A stretch of DNA of 64,000 bases from Thalassorhabdus alkalitolerans (lineage in GTDB: Bacteria > Bacillota > Bacilli > Bacillales > Marinococcaceae), in the NCBI RefSeq assembly GCF_042656585.1, contig NZ_JBHSPG010000023.1; one strand, written 5' to 3'. The position numbers and the translations under genes are program-made. The notes under the pieces are model-generated. The model did not search any database, was not told where the DNA came from, and saw only the letters and a program-made list of their open reading frames with translations. Every line of letters starts with the position of its first letter. The stretch's first letter is position 1. Shown one piece after another: positions 6,756-16,014 of this stretch.

Positions 6756-8396
6756 ATGGTCCAATTGTGTAGATCTGCAGACAACCTTCATAAAAGGCTC
6801 TATATCCTTCTGCTTTGTGCCAATATCCTCACTCTGCTTCTTTGCACTGTATATCTAGCAACAGCTCCCCTTCATACCTGGTGGAATGCCCTTGGGGTCC
6901 TTCTTCTGTTAACTTTGCTGGGCAATATAGTCGCAGCAATTACGCCAAGCCCCCATTCATGGATCGATTATCTTTATTTACTGGCAACCGCCGGATTCTT
7001 TGTGGCCATTCCTCTCTTAAACCGGGCCGCTTCAATAAATATTAGCCATTTGTCGTCTCGAAGCACGCTTACAGTTGTATTGCTCTTTTCTCTTCTCTTT
7101 CTAGGTTTAATAGTAAATTTCATGAAATTACATAAGCGTTCATCAAATTCTGAAAAGGCAATACCAGACAGCCTGACTGTAAAAGGGATAACAGTACTGC
7201 TGACCATCACCATTTTCATTGGTGTATACGCTTCGGTTCATTTAATTATCGGGAAAAGTGCAGGAATTATCGAAATGACATTTCCCCAGTATGCCGTATT
7301 TTTCAGCCTTATCTATCTTGCTTTAACAGGCCTCCTCTTAAAAATGCACAGAAACAGAAAAAGCTCTTTTTTCTATAAATCAGTACTCATTGGCGGGGTT
7401 TGGTCTGCATCCGTCTTTTTGATCCCGCTGGCCGTGACCCCCTTCTGGCTGGTTGATGCAGAGGGCACCTATACACAAAACTTTGGAATAACCTCTGAGC
7501 CTTTAACTTCTTTAGAAGCAAAACCTCAAACGATGATGAACATACCTTTTTCCCTTCCTGACTATTTTTTTGGAAAACGATCTGGGGAATACCGTGTGAT
7601 CGAAAACATCCCTTATTATGAAGGGACAACCGGTCCTGACAAAGGTATCAAGCTGCAATTTGATGCCTATCTTCCTCCAGAAGGGAAATCAAACCTTCCT
7701 GGTAAACAGTCTGTACTGATCAGGATTCATGGCGGCGGGTGGACAGCCGGAGATAAAGGTTCTTCTAATAATCCCCAGGTAAATAAATATTTTGCAAGCC
7801 AGGGCTTTGTTGTTTTTGATGTTCAATACGGTCTCAGCCACGAAGAGAAACTCTTTTCCTTTTCCCGGGTGCCCGAAAACATTGTGGCCGGTTTTTCCAT
7901 AGATGATATGGTCCGCCATATTGGGATTTTTACAGACTACCTGGCTGAGCACCACCAGGAATATGGTGCTAATTTGAATTCTGTCTTTGTTTCAGGAGCT
8001 TCTGCCGGCGGGCAATTAGCCAATGCTGCAGGACTTGGCGCTAATGGAGTGCATGAATTTATTAATCCATCACTTCATGTGAAAGGGATTATTTCTGTCT
8101 ACCCTGCAAATGGGTTAGCCCCTTATTTAGAGATAGAAGGAACAAAGGAACTGACAGATCCGGCTCGGCTTATCTCTGAAAAAAGTCCACCGGCACTTGT
8201 TTTCCAAGGAACACACGATGGTCTGGTACCTCCATTTGTTGCCCAGGCTTTTGACCAGACTTACAAACAATACAATTTACAATCAGTACTTTTGTTGGCT
8301 CCTTTTGGGGGGCATGCCTGCGTTTCCTATTTTCCTGGCTACTATAATCAGACGTTTCTTTATTATATGGAAAGGTTTCTATATCAATTTCAGTAA
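6756..8396 (+). CDS. Membrane-anchored alpha/beta-hydrolase (esterase)
   Basis: A 546-residue fusion. Residues 1-235 hold about six or seven hydrophobic segments (for example YILLLCANILTLLLCTVYL and SVLIGGVWSASVFLIPLAV); residues 270-546 form a hormone-sensitive-lipase/acetyl-esterase type alpha/beta hydrolase. The oxyanion-hole motif HGGGW is at 325-329, the nucleophile elbow GASAGG has Ser416, and Asp488 (THDGLV) and His520 (GGHAC) complete a credible triad. The catalytic domain probably sits on the outer face. The start follows AAGGAG. Substrate is unknown; carboxylesterase or lipase activity is inferred. No operon partner is visible. Confidence 0.8.
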   Translation: MVQLCRSADNLHKRLYILLLCANILTLLLCTVYLATAPLHTWWNALGVLLLLTLLGNIVAAITPSPHSWIDYLYLLATAGFFVAIPLLNRAASINISHLSSRSTLTVVLLFSLLFLGLIVNFMKLHKRSSNSEKAIPDSLTVKGITVLLTITIFIGVYASVHLIIGKSAGIIEMTFPQYAVFFSLIYLALTGLLLKMHRNRKSSFFYKSVLIGGVWSASVFLIPLAVTPFWLVDAEGTYTQNFGITSEPLTSLEAKPQTMMNIPFSLPDYFFGKRSGEYRVIENIPYYEGTTGPDKGIKLQFDAYLPPEGKSNLPGKQSVLIRIHGGGWTAGDKGSSNNPQVNKYFASQGFVVFDVQYGLSHEEKLFSFSRVPENIVAGFSIDDMVRHIGIFTDYLAEHHQEYGANLNSVFVSGASAGGQLANAAGLGANGVHEFINPSLHVKGIISVYPANGLAPYLEIEGTKELTDPARLISEKSPPALVFQGTHDGLVPPFVAQAFDQTYKQYNLQSVLLLAPFGGHACVSYFPGYYNQTFLYYMERFLYQFQ

Positions 8397-8537
8397 AAAA
8401 CTGGTGGAAGTTATACCACGCTCTTATGGAATCTGTTACTCTAGAAATAGGCGCGACAGCTTGCTTTCTCCTTTCTTATAAGCTGGAAAAAAGCTGTTGT
8501 ACGAGTAATTGGTGTACAAAGGAGTTAGAATATACTC

Positions 8538-11525
8538 ATGTTTCAGGATCTTTTTAATAAAATACAAATTCCTCTTATGATTACAAATTCAGATGGGAAA
8601 ATTGTTTTTATAAATGATGCAGGGAAAAAGGTTGCAGAAGATGTAACCGGCAGCAGTCTCTATCAATATTTACCTGCTGCTTATGAAAGCATTGTTAAAG
8701 AGTACACATTATCGCCTAAAGCTTTTATGTCAAAACAAGCTGCTGAGAAAGTGGAAATCATGGTTAATGGCAGCCTCAAAACAGCTGATATGACGGTACT
8801 GGATGAACAGCACCTCCTTTTTCAATGGAACCATTCTCTGACGACATTTGAAAAACTTTTTGATATTAAAGAAACGATGACAAATAGAATATTAGATGGA
8901 GGTTCTCTCCTTGACATTCTTACAGCCCTGTCTGATGTGGTGAAACGAGAGCTTTGGATGAGCCCCCACTACTCTCTAGTCCTTTTAGAAGACAAAAATA
9001 AAGCAGCAGATGTTATCTCCCCTACTCTTACAGAATGCTTGTATCCAAGGCTTAATGGACGAAGGCTCACAAAAGAAGACGGCCTCCATGGAGAAACTGT
9101 ACATGCTAATAGATCTTCTTTTGTTTATGACCTTTCGGAAAATGAAAAGTTGAGAAATTATTACCACTTTCTTTCTTCATACGATATACGTTCAATTTGG
9201 TGCGAACCCATAATCGTAGACGGAAACATCGTGGGCATATTTACAATGTACCATGATGCTCCTTCAGCACCAACGGAGCACGATATAAAACTGTTAAATG
9301 TCTGCAGCTGTCTAATTGCTCTTGCGATCAGGCATACAAAAATGAAAGAGAAATGGGAACAGGTAGAAAAACAGGAATATGAAATGATTGCTCATTATGC
9401 CGGAGACGCTATTACCGTTCTCAACAAAGAGGGCTGCATTATTTATGCGTCTCCTTCCCACTTGCCCATTACAGGGTATTCTGGAAATGAATTAGAACAA
9501 AAAAATGTACTTGATTATATTCATCCAGACGATCGTTCAGAAGTTGAGGAAAAAATCAGCTGCTTACATGAATCAAAGCAAGAAGGCTATCTAGAGGTGC
9601 GATTCAGGAAGCAGGACGGAACATACATCACCGTAGCCTGCAATGCCAAGCCCGTCCTAAAAGGAAATAACCACAGTGATATATATCGATTCATTGTGAT
9701 AAGCAGGGATATTACTGAGCAAAAAATCGCTGAAAAAAAGCTCGAAGAAAGCGAACAGCATTATAAGTCTCTCTTTCATTATAATGCTAACCCTGTTGCT
9801 CTTTTAGACTTGGAGGGGAAGATTACCTCGACCAATGGCCCACTGGAAAAATTGCTTTCTTTTCATAAAGCAGCAGAATATAACGGAAACTACCAGCAAT
9901 ATATTCATCCAGATTATATCGAAAGTACAGACTGGTATTTTCAAAGAGCCGTTAATGGCGAGGCTGTTTCCTATGAAACAGTTGGTCTTGACAAAAATGG
10001 GCATCCCGTTTATCTCCTTATTACGAATATCCCTGTTATCCTTGACGGAAAAACTATGGGGGTTTATTGCATAGTAAACGATATTACAGATAAAAAACTT
10101 GCACAGGAGCGCTTAAAAGAAAGTGAAGAGGAGCTAAGAGCTCTGCTGAATTCAATGCCTGAATTTGTAATTTTCCAGGATAAAGACGGAAGGCTCATTG
10201 AATTAAATGAATCGGCAAAGCAATTGCTCAGCTATACGCAAACAGGTTCTCGAGGCATGTTAAATACAGAATGTCTCTCTCAAGTAGAGAAGACGGAATG
10301 GGAGAAAAAAGATAAAGAAGCCTGGGAAAAAGGAGAATTTATTCAATATGAACAACAGATGGTCCATTCTGATGGCGAGCCACGAACCTATGAAATTGTA
10401 AAAGCTCCCCAATTTAGTGATAACAACGAGAAAAAGTATATGGTCACTATAGGACGAGACATCTCTGTTCGCAAGGAAATGGAGGGGGAATTAAAAGAAA
10501 CTAAAGAACTTCTTGAAGCTGTTTTTAATAACAGCGCTGATGCCATTCTTATTATTAAGCTAAACGGAGAACTGCTGAAAGCAAACCCTGCCTTTTACTC
10601 TCTCTATGGTTACTCACCAGATGATTCTAACATTCTTCAAACGAATTTAATTCCCGAAGAATTGCGAGAGGAAACGAATGCGCTCCTTGAACGAGTGAAA
10701 AAAGGCGAGAAAGTAGTCGACTATGAAACAAAGAGAAAAACAAAGAATAGAGAGTTATTTGAAGTCAGTATAACTTATTCCCCTATCAGAGATAAACACG
10801 GCAACATATCCGGCATTTCAGCTATTTCAAGAGATATTCGCGACCGAAAGAAAACAGAGGAGCTCCTGCGCAGATCAGAAAAACTGTCAGTTATAGGCCA
10901 GCTAGCAGCAGCTGTGGCCCATGAGGTACGCAACCCTCTTACTTCAATTAAAGGCTTCACTCAATTATTCGAGGACAAAATTGAAAAAGAATATACAGAG
11001 TTAATGCTTTCAGAATTAAGCAGAATCGAAATGATTATTAATGAGTTTCTTACATTGGCTAAGCCGCAGGCAGTCAACTTCAAACAAGAAAACATTATCA
11101 CCGTACTGAGAAATATTCTTTCTATCATTGAGGCCCAGGCGCTATTAAATAATATTAATATACAGACAAGCTTTCATGCTGAAAATGTTCTGATAAACTG
11201 TGATCAAAACCAAATGAAACAGGTATTTTTAAATATCATCAAAAACGCAATGGAAGCGATGCCAACAGGCGGGATTTTGTCTGTAAATACCCAGATTACT
11301 GATTCATGTTTGGAAATAGGAATTACCGATGAAGGTGTCGGCATACCTCCTGAAAGAATACAAAGACTTGGAGAACCCTTCTTTTCCAACAAAGAAAAAG
11401 GCACAGGCCTTGGGTTAATGGTCTGTTTTAAGATCCTCGAAGACCACGATGGCCGAATTGACATAAACAGTGTGGAAGGACAAGGCACCACTGTCACGAT
11501 CAAACTCCCTTTGCAAGAGGAATGA
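8538..11525 (+). CDS. Multi-PAS/GAF sensor histidine kinase, sporulation-kinase type
   Basis: A 995-residue cytosolic kinase with no membrane segments. In order: PAS (about 8-95), GAF (about 105-265), four more PAS domains (about 280-395, 410-525, 530-645, 650-775), HisKA with the phospho-acceptor His795 in AAAVAHEVRNPLTSIKGF, and HATPase_c (about 885-990) with N-box NIIKNAMEA, G1 DEGVGIPP and G2 GTGLGLMVC. The HisKA region resembles Bacillus sporulation kinases (KinA/KinE type), which feed phosphate to Spo0F; there is no response regulator next door, as is normal for that group. The ATG at 8538 has AAAGGAG about 13 bases upstream, a rather long spacing. The input signal is unknown. Confidence 0.85.
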   Translation: MFQDLFNKIQIPLMITNSDGKIVFINDAGKKVAEDVTGSSLYQYLPAAYESIVKEYTLSPKAFMSKQAAEKVEIMVNGSLKTADMTVLDEQHLLFQWNHSLTTFEKLFDIKETMTNRILDGGSLLDILTALSDVVKRELWMSPHYSLVLLEDKNKAADVISPTLTECLYPRLNGRRLTKEDGLHGETVHANRSSFVYDLSENEKLRNYYHFLSSYDIRSIWCEPIIVDGNIVGIFTMYHDAPSAPTEHDIKLLNVCSCLIALAIRHTKMKEKWEQVEKQEYEMIAHYAGDAITVLNKEGCIIYASPSHLPITGYSGNELEQKNVLDYIHPDDRSEVEEKISCLHESKQEGYLEVRFRKQDGTYITVACNAKPVLKGNNHSDIYRFIVISRDITEQKIAEKKLEESEQHYKSLFHYNANPVALLDLEGKITSTNGPLEKLLSFHKAAEYNGNYQQYIHPDYIESTDWYFQRAVNGEAVSYETVGLDKNGHPVYLLITNIPVILDGKTMGVYCIVNDITDKKLAQERLKESEEELRALLNSMPEFVIFQDKDGRLIELNESAKQLLSYTQTGSRGMLNTECLSQVEKTEWEKKDKEAWEKGEFIQYEQQMVHSDGEPRTYEIVKAPQFSDNNEKKYMVTIGRDISVRKEMEGELKETKELLEAVFNNSADAILIIKLNGELLKANPAFYSLYGYSPDDSNILQTNLIPEELREETNALLERVKKGEKVVDYETKRKTKNRELFEVSITYSPIRDKHGNISGISAISRDIRDRKKTEELLRRSEKLSVIGQLAAAVAHEVRNPLTSIKGFTQLFEDKIEKEYTELMLSELSRIEMIINEFLTLAKPQAVNFKQENIITVLRNILSIIEAQALLNNINIQTSFHAENVLINCDQNQMKQVFLNIIKNAMEAMPTGGILSVNTQITDSCLEIGITDEGVGIPPERIQRLGEPFFSNKEKGTGLGLMVCFKILEDHDGRIDINSVEGQGTTVTIKLPLQEE

Positions 11526-11563
11526 TCAAGAAAGAAACTTTACCCTGGCAAATGTTATTTTCA

Positions 11564-11604
11564 GAAGAAAAACCTCCCTGGCAGGGGGGGTTTTCTTCTT
11601 TTTC
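11564..11604 (+). terminator. Terminator of the histidine kinase gene
   Basis: GAAGAAAAACCTCCCT pairs with AGGGGGGGTTTTCTTC, followed by T-rich sequence. Confidence 0.8.
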
Positions 11605-11677
11605 TTCCAATAATTATGGATAATCCTTCCTTCCGTCGCACAACCTAGGGGTAAAACGTACAAAGGAGGAGCCTCCA

Positions 11678-13006
11678 ATGTCTTTACACCATTTTATCCA
11701 TTGGCTTCGGTCACGGTTTTGGTACCTTCCTTTGGTGTATGGTTTGTTTGCATGCCTTTTTGCATACGTCAGCTTACAGATTGATGTGAACCTTTACCGG
11801 TTTGACATGATAAATCAGTTTCTTCCTGACTTATTGTTTTCGGATCTTGATCGGGCAGAAACCATTCTAAGCTCTATTTCTGCTTCGTTGCTTACCATGA
11901 CGACCATTACCTTTTCTACCATTCTTGTCGTCTTGACCACGTACTTATCTGAATTCTCGCCTCGTGCTCTGCATAATTTTATCACTGACCGTAATACTCA
12001 GCGTGTACTTGGCGTATTTTCAGGAGGCTTTATTTATACCATCCTTCTTTTGCTTCTTCTTCATGAACCTGGATCAGAGGCCGGCTATATTTCCCCGGCT
12101 ATCGCTGTCGTCTTTGCTATTGTATGTTTAGTTGTATTTATATTTTTTGTGCACCATGTAAGCAGCTGGATTCAGGTCAGTAATTTAATTCATACCATCA
12201 CTCTGGAAACAATGGAGAAAATCGAACATGACCTAAGCAGTTTAAAGGAATTCACTGAGGATTCACCGTGGCAAGACTGGGAAAGCGGTGAACTCACCCA
12301 TCTAGATCCAATCTCCCTAACTGGAAATCAAGCGGGATATATCCAGGATGTGGACATACTCGGCTTAGTTAAGCAAGCAGAAAAAGATGATACAATTGTA
12401 AAAGTATTACGCAAAGTCGGAGAATATGTAGACCAGGACACCCCCATACTTTCTATCTATACTTTAGAGCCACATGAAATTCATGGTGCCTATCAAAAAT
12501 ACATCTCCATAGGCATACGTAAAATTGCTTATGATAACATCGAGTTTGGACTGACCAAACTGGTTGAGATTGCCCTGCGGGCTCTTTCCCCGGGTGTAAA
12601 TGACCCCAATACCGCCATAAATGGCATTGATAATCTAGGTAAAATCCTGTCAAAGCTGGGCAAGAAGCACCTCCCTCATGCCTACCACAACGACAAAGAA
12701 AACAATTTGCGAGTGGTATATGATAAACCATCTTTTCTGGATTATTTATATAAGTCCTTTTACCAGATTCGCCAATACGGAACGAATGATATCTCTGTTC
12801 TTTCTTCCCTTCTCGGTGCGTTAACTTTAATAGCTGAAAGCAATCATTCTTCAATAAAGAAGAATGTATGGGAGTTTACGCAATACATTATTGAAGGAGT
12901 AGATCATCAGGCTATGCTTTCCTTAGACAAACAATTTATTAATAAAAAGCTCCATAAGCTAGCCCAAGCTGCAGGGTTTTCAAAAGACTACAAACCCTTT
13001 GTGTAA
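11678..13006 (+). CDS. DUF2254 family membrane protein
   Basis: A 442-residue predicted membrane protein of the DUF2254 family. Hydrophobic segments lie at about 15-35, 65-90, 108-128 and 138-160, followed by a soluble C-terminal domain (170-442) with the family-typical ALRALSPGVNDPNTA motif. Function in the family is not established. The start ATG follows AAAGGAGG. Single gene; the terminator overlaps its stop codon. Confidence 0.8.
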   Translation: MSLHHFIHWLRSRFWYLPLVYGLFACLFAYVSLQIDVNLYRFDMINQFLPDLLFSDLDRAETILSSISASLLTMTTITFSTILVVLTTYLSEFSPRALHNFITDRNTQRVLGVFSGGFIYTILLLLLLHEPGSEAGYISPAIAVVFAIVCLVVFIFFVHHVSSWIQVSNLIHTITLETMEKIEHDLSSLKEFTEDSPWQDWESGELTHLDPISLTGNQAGYIQDVDILGLVKQAEKDDTIVKVLRKVGEYVDQDTPILSIYTLEPHEIHGAYQKYISIGIRKIAYDNIEFGLTKLVEIALRALSPGVNDPNTAINGIDNLGKILSKLGKKHLPHAYHNDKENNLRVVYDKPSFLDYLYKSFYQIRQYGTNDISVLSSLLGALTLIAESNHSSIKKNVWEFTQYIIEGVDHQAMLSLDKQFINKKLHKLAQAAGFSKDYKPFV

Positions 13007-13019
13007 AAGGGTTTTCCTT
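12991..13019 (+). terminator. Terminator overlapping the DUF2254 stop
   Basis: AAACCCTTT and AAAGGGTTTT form a stem around GTGTA that includes the stop codon, followed by CCTTTTAT. Confidence 0.65.
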
Positions 13020-13053
13020 TTATTTACAACGAACACACTGTGGAAGTTTGGCA

Positions 13054-13776
13054 TTAAATATGCAGGCAGGCTTTTAAAGGCAAATGATCTGATGCTTTTG
13101 GGTGAGTGGTCACTACTTCTGCTTCGGTAACCTCTATATTATTACTGGTAAATATATAATCTAATCTCAACCTTGGTTGTAAAGAAGGGTATGTATGCCC
13201 TTTTCCATTCCCGGCAAAATGCCAAACATCCTGTCCCTTTCTTGTTATCTTTCTCCATCCTTCTGATTCTGGTCTCATATTAAAATCTCCCATTATTATG
13301 GAAGGTGGGTTCTCAGTGAGCTGATTCATTATAAACTTAGTCTGCATGCGATGAAGAAATGGATTCAGACTAAGGTGTGTTATGTTAAAATAAACGACCT
13401 TGCTGTTTACTTGGATTGATGTCTGCATGAGTGACCTGCCTTCAAGTAAGCCGGGGACAAAATCAAATTGGTATGTTTTTTTAGAAAGGATCGGAAAGCG
13501 GGATAAGATTGCATTTCCATATTGCCGCAGTGAAGTGCTTTTTTTAGATTTTAGTGTAATAGAGGCACTAAAAGCCTCATACATGTTTAATTTTTCAGCT
13601 AATATGCTAATTTGGTCCATATGATTGCTGCGCCTGGAAAAGTGTTTGTCTACCTCATTAAGACCAACAATATCTATGTTACTTTGAGCGATGACATCTG
13701 CAATTCTGTTAATATCTACTTTTCTATCCATGCCCTTGCCATGGTGAATGTTATAGGTCATTACCTTTACTTCCAT
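13054..13776 (-). CDS. Endonuclease/exonuclease/phosphatase family protein
   Basis: A 240-residue member of the EEP (DNase I-like) superfamily. Visible motifs are MTYNIHHGKG (start of the fold), VGLNEVD with the metal-binding glutamate, THLSLN, IMGDFNMRP with the catalytic Asp and Asn, LDYIFTS, and the final SDHLPL with the catalytic histidine. All key residues are present. It has no signal peptide, so it is probably a cytosolic metal-dependent phosphodiesterase; the substrate (nucleic acid or phospholipid) cannot be told. AGAGGAG precedes the ATG at 13776. Confidence 0.85.
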   Translation of the reverse strand: MEVKVMTYNIHHGKGMDRKVDINRIADVIAQSNIDIVGLNEVDKHFSRRSNHMDQISILAEKLNMYEAFSASITLKSKKSTSLRQYGNAILSRFPILSKKTYQFDFVPGLLEGRSLMQTSIQVNSKVVYFNITHLSLNPFLHRMQTKFIMNQLTENPPSIIMGDFNMRPESEGWRKITRKGQDVWHFAGNGKGHTYPSLQPRLRLDYIFTSNNIEVTEAEVVTTHPKASDHLPLKACLHI

Positions 13777-13888
13777 CTTATCTCCTCTCTGACCACATAA
13801 TGAATGTAGAACTTTGTGGATTACAACAAAAGAGCAAGCATATAGATTGCTCAGTCGATGGCTGACTTATTCCTTAAAATTAAATAAC

Positions 13889-13920
13889 GCCGGCTTCGTT
13901 TAAGAAACCGGCTTTTTGCT
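13889..13920. terminator. Terminator downstream of the DUF2512 gene
   Basis: GCCGGCTTC and GAAACCGGC form a stem with one mismatch around GTTTAA, with CTTTTT on the plus strand. Confidence 0.65.
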
Positions 13921-13932
13921 TTCTGCTCGTAC

Positions 13933-14301
13933 TTATGACTGCGGAGTAGGCTCTCTGTCCGGAAGAACACCTTCCGCGATAAATTTATGATAGAACCACT
14001 CTCCTACAGCGATGACAACAGATGAAATAACAGCAACGGTGAAAGGAACGCCAGTACCATACACTAACGGCCCGATCAGCCAAATCGCTACAGCGGCCAA
14101 AGCTATATCCCCAATGGTTGCGACAGTATTATTAGAAACGCGAAGAATTCCTAAGTCACCAACTAAGTAGCTGAGTCCTGCAATGATAAGGCTTAAGCCA
14201 AATGTAGCTCCAGCTGGGTATCCATAAATGCCCGTCATAACAATTAATAAAACAACAGCAACCATTAATACTTTGATAATAAGTGCAACAACATGCTTCA
14301 A
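13933..14301 (-). CDS. DUF2512 family membrane protein (YndM-like)
   Basis: A 122-residue protein with four hydrophobic segments, of the DUF2512 family known from Bacillus (YndM). The sequence TFGLSLIIAGLSYLVGDLGILR is characteristic. The start is TTG at 14301, eight bases from a perfect AAGGAGG; no ATG is in a better position. Located in the cytoplasmic membrane; function unknown. Confidence 0.8.
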   Translation of the reverse strand: MKHVVALIIKVLMVAVVLLIVMTGIYGYPAGATFGLSLIIAGLSYLVGDLGILRVSNNTVATIGDIALAAVAIWLIGPLVYGTGVPFTVAVISSVVIAVGEWFYHKFIAEGVLPDREPTPQS

Positions 14302-14470
14302 GAGAAATTCCTCCTTTTTTCATCTCCACCCATAGTCTTTACAAAAAGTTTTTTTTCACAATGAATTTCCCCATGTAGTATTTTCCATAACTGAAAACAC
14401 ATGTAAAAGGTGTCCTTAAAGAAAGTTTCCATTCCTCTTATGCTGTGATGACCCTGCCGTTAAAAGCACC

Positions 14471-14513
14471 AAAAAAACAGAGGACCCGCCTTTTTAAATA
14501 CACGGGACCTCTC
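14471..14513 (-). terminator. Terminator of the PAP2 gene
   Basis: GAGGTCCCG and CGGGTCCTC (one mismatch) form a stem; the minus strand continues with seven Ts. Confidence 0.8.
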
Positions 14514-14533
14514 ACTTTGAATTATGTTACTTT

Positions 14534-15439
14534 TTATGCCGATAACGTTTTTTCATTCTGAGTTGAATGTCCTCCTTTTGGATAAAGACCAAGCTTTACA
14601 AATACATAAGGGGCGCCAAGGAGTCCCCATAAGCCAATAAGCCCGTATCTTATAAAATCATAAGTAGCTGTTTCTGGAAAGATTATTTTCACCCCCGATT
14701 GAAAGGCAATGATACCAACAAAGCCAACACCAAATGCAATACTTTTTTTGAGCCAGTTTTGCGGAATTTTCATTTGGACATGCTGTTTTTCGAGTAAATA
14801 TCCAATCCCCGCTCCTAAGAGGAACCCTGCGTATTTTAATCCCTCTGAATGGGGGAATATCGCAGTCAGCAGAAATGGAAAAGCGATAACCAATCCCCAA
14901 TGCACACCTGCTGGCAGGCTGGCAATCTTCTCTTGAAGAAAATACCCGGCCAGAATGACTGCAAGCCCAATCCCTATTCCAGTTAATACATCTGTTGGCC
15001 AATGTACTCCAGCATATAAACGAGAAAGAGAAATACTTAATATAAGGAGAACTGCAAATAACGAGAACCACTTGTTTCTTATAATTAAAGCTAAATATCC
15101 CCAAAGGGTCATTGATCCTTGCGCATGGCCGCTTGGAAATGAATCGTATGGGTAATGGCTCCCCACTTCTGCTGAAGAAACAAACAGAGAGTTGATTCCT
15201 TCGATCCCGATCGGCCTTTGAACAGCAAATTGAATCTTTAAAAAGGCATTGATAAAGATTGATACTAAAAAAACATAAAAAAGCCGAAAGCCTATTGGTT
15301 TGGATATACACCAATAAACAAACGGAAGGATAATAAAATAGAATTCTTCATTTCCTAAAAAGGTGAAAATCGTTGCAAAGAAAGTAAGTATGGGGTTTTG
15401 CCACTCTGTAAATGCTTCTAAAATGTCAATTTGATTCAT
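14534..15439 (-). CDS. PAP2 superfamily membrane phosphatase
   Basis: A 301-residue integral membrane phosphatase of the PAP2 family, which dephosphorylates lipid phosphates such as phosphatidic acid or undecaprenyl pyrophosphate. The three signature motifs are present: KIQFAVQRP, SFPSGHAQ and SRLYAGVHWPTD. About seven to eight membrane segments; C-terminal segments beyond the core extend it compared with the roughly 200-residue minimal enzymes. The ATG at 15439 is chosen because AAGGAG lies six bases upstream; the frame is open 17 codons further. Confidence 0.85.
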   Translation of the reverse strand: MNQIDILEAFTEWQNPILTFFATIFTFLGNEEFYFIILPFVYWCISKPIGFRLFYVFLVSIFINAFLKIQFAVQRPIGIEGINSLFVSSAEVGSHYPYDSFPSGHAQGSMTLWGYLALIIRNKWFSLFAVLLILSISLSRLYAGVHWPTDVLTGIGIGLAVILAGYFLQEKIASLPAGVHWGLVIAFPFLLTAIFPHSEGLKYAGFLLGAGIGYLLEKQHVQMKIPQNWLKKSIAFGVGFVGIIAFQSGVKIIFPETATYDFIRYGLIGLWGLLGAPYVFVKLGLYPKGGHSTQNEKTLSA

Positions 15440-15564
15440 CTTCTGCTCCTTTATGTAAATTACAAGTAAATACTTTCTGCACAAAAGCACTATTTCCTTG
15501 TACCTGTTAGAATAAATTACAATTTATAAGAAATAAAATAATTTTGAATATTATTTGAAGTTTA

Positions 15565-15593
15565 TTGGCAAAGTTTGTCATTGGGGGTATAAT
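15565..15593 (+). promoter_or_regulatory. Sigma-A promoter
   Basis: TTGGCA (15565-15570), a 17-base spacer and a perfect TATAAT (15588-15593), directed at the hypothetical gene that starts at 15628. Confidence 0.75.
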
Positions 15594-15627
15594 TGAATTG
15601 TAATCTTCATACGAAGGGGTGAGAAGC

Positions 15628-16002
15628 ATGAATGAAATCCCAAATATTTATTTGGCATTGGTGGAAAGCTATGACAACGCCTACGACGTCTATCTTGTGA
15701 ATAACACGGAACATCTTATCGATCAAGCTAACAGATCTATAGGAGGCCAATATGATGATGATTTCAAAACAAGCTCCGACAACTTAATTTTTGAGTTCGG
15801 CTCCCTTGGCCCCTACAGTTCTGTTAAAATAGATCGTTTAGAATTCTTCGACTTTCAATTTGTAAATCCTTATCGAATGACTTTTGTACAAGCGGGCCAG
15901 GAAACGAAGAAAACCTTTATTGTTTCCAAATACCTTAACGAACATCCTTCAAGCCCATATATTCTTCCTGAAGAACAAAAGTCCGGGTATCTTGTAGAAT
16001 AA
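15628..16002 (+). CDS. Hypothetical protein (124 aa)
   Basis: Not recognised. The protein is acidic and soluble, with IYLALVESYDNAYDVYLVNN at the N-terminus. ATG at 15628 follows AAGGGGTGA with about seven bases of spacing; a GTG at 15619 inside that ribosome site is unlikely. It has its own good promoter. Likely a cytosolic protein of unknown role. Confidence 0.7.
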   Translation: MNEIPNIYLALVESYDNAYDVYLVNNTEHLIDQANRSIGGQYDDDFKTSSDNLIFEFGSLGPYSSVKIDRLEFFDFQFVNPYRMTFVQAGQETKKTFIVSKYLNEHPSSPYILPEEQKSGYLVE

Positions 16003-16014
16003 TCCTGTAATTAA

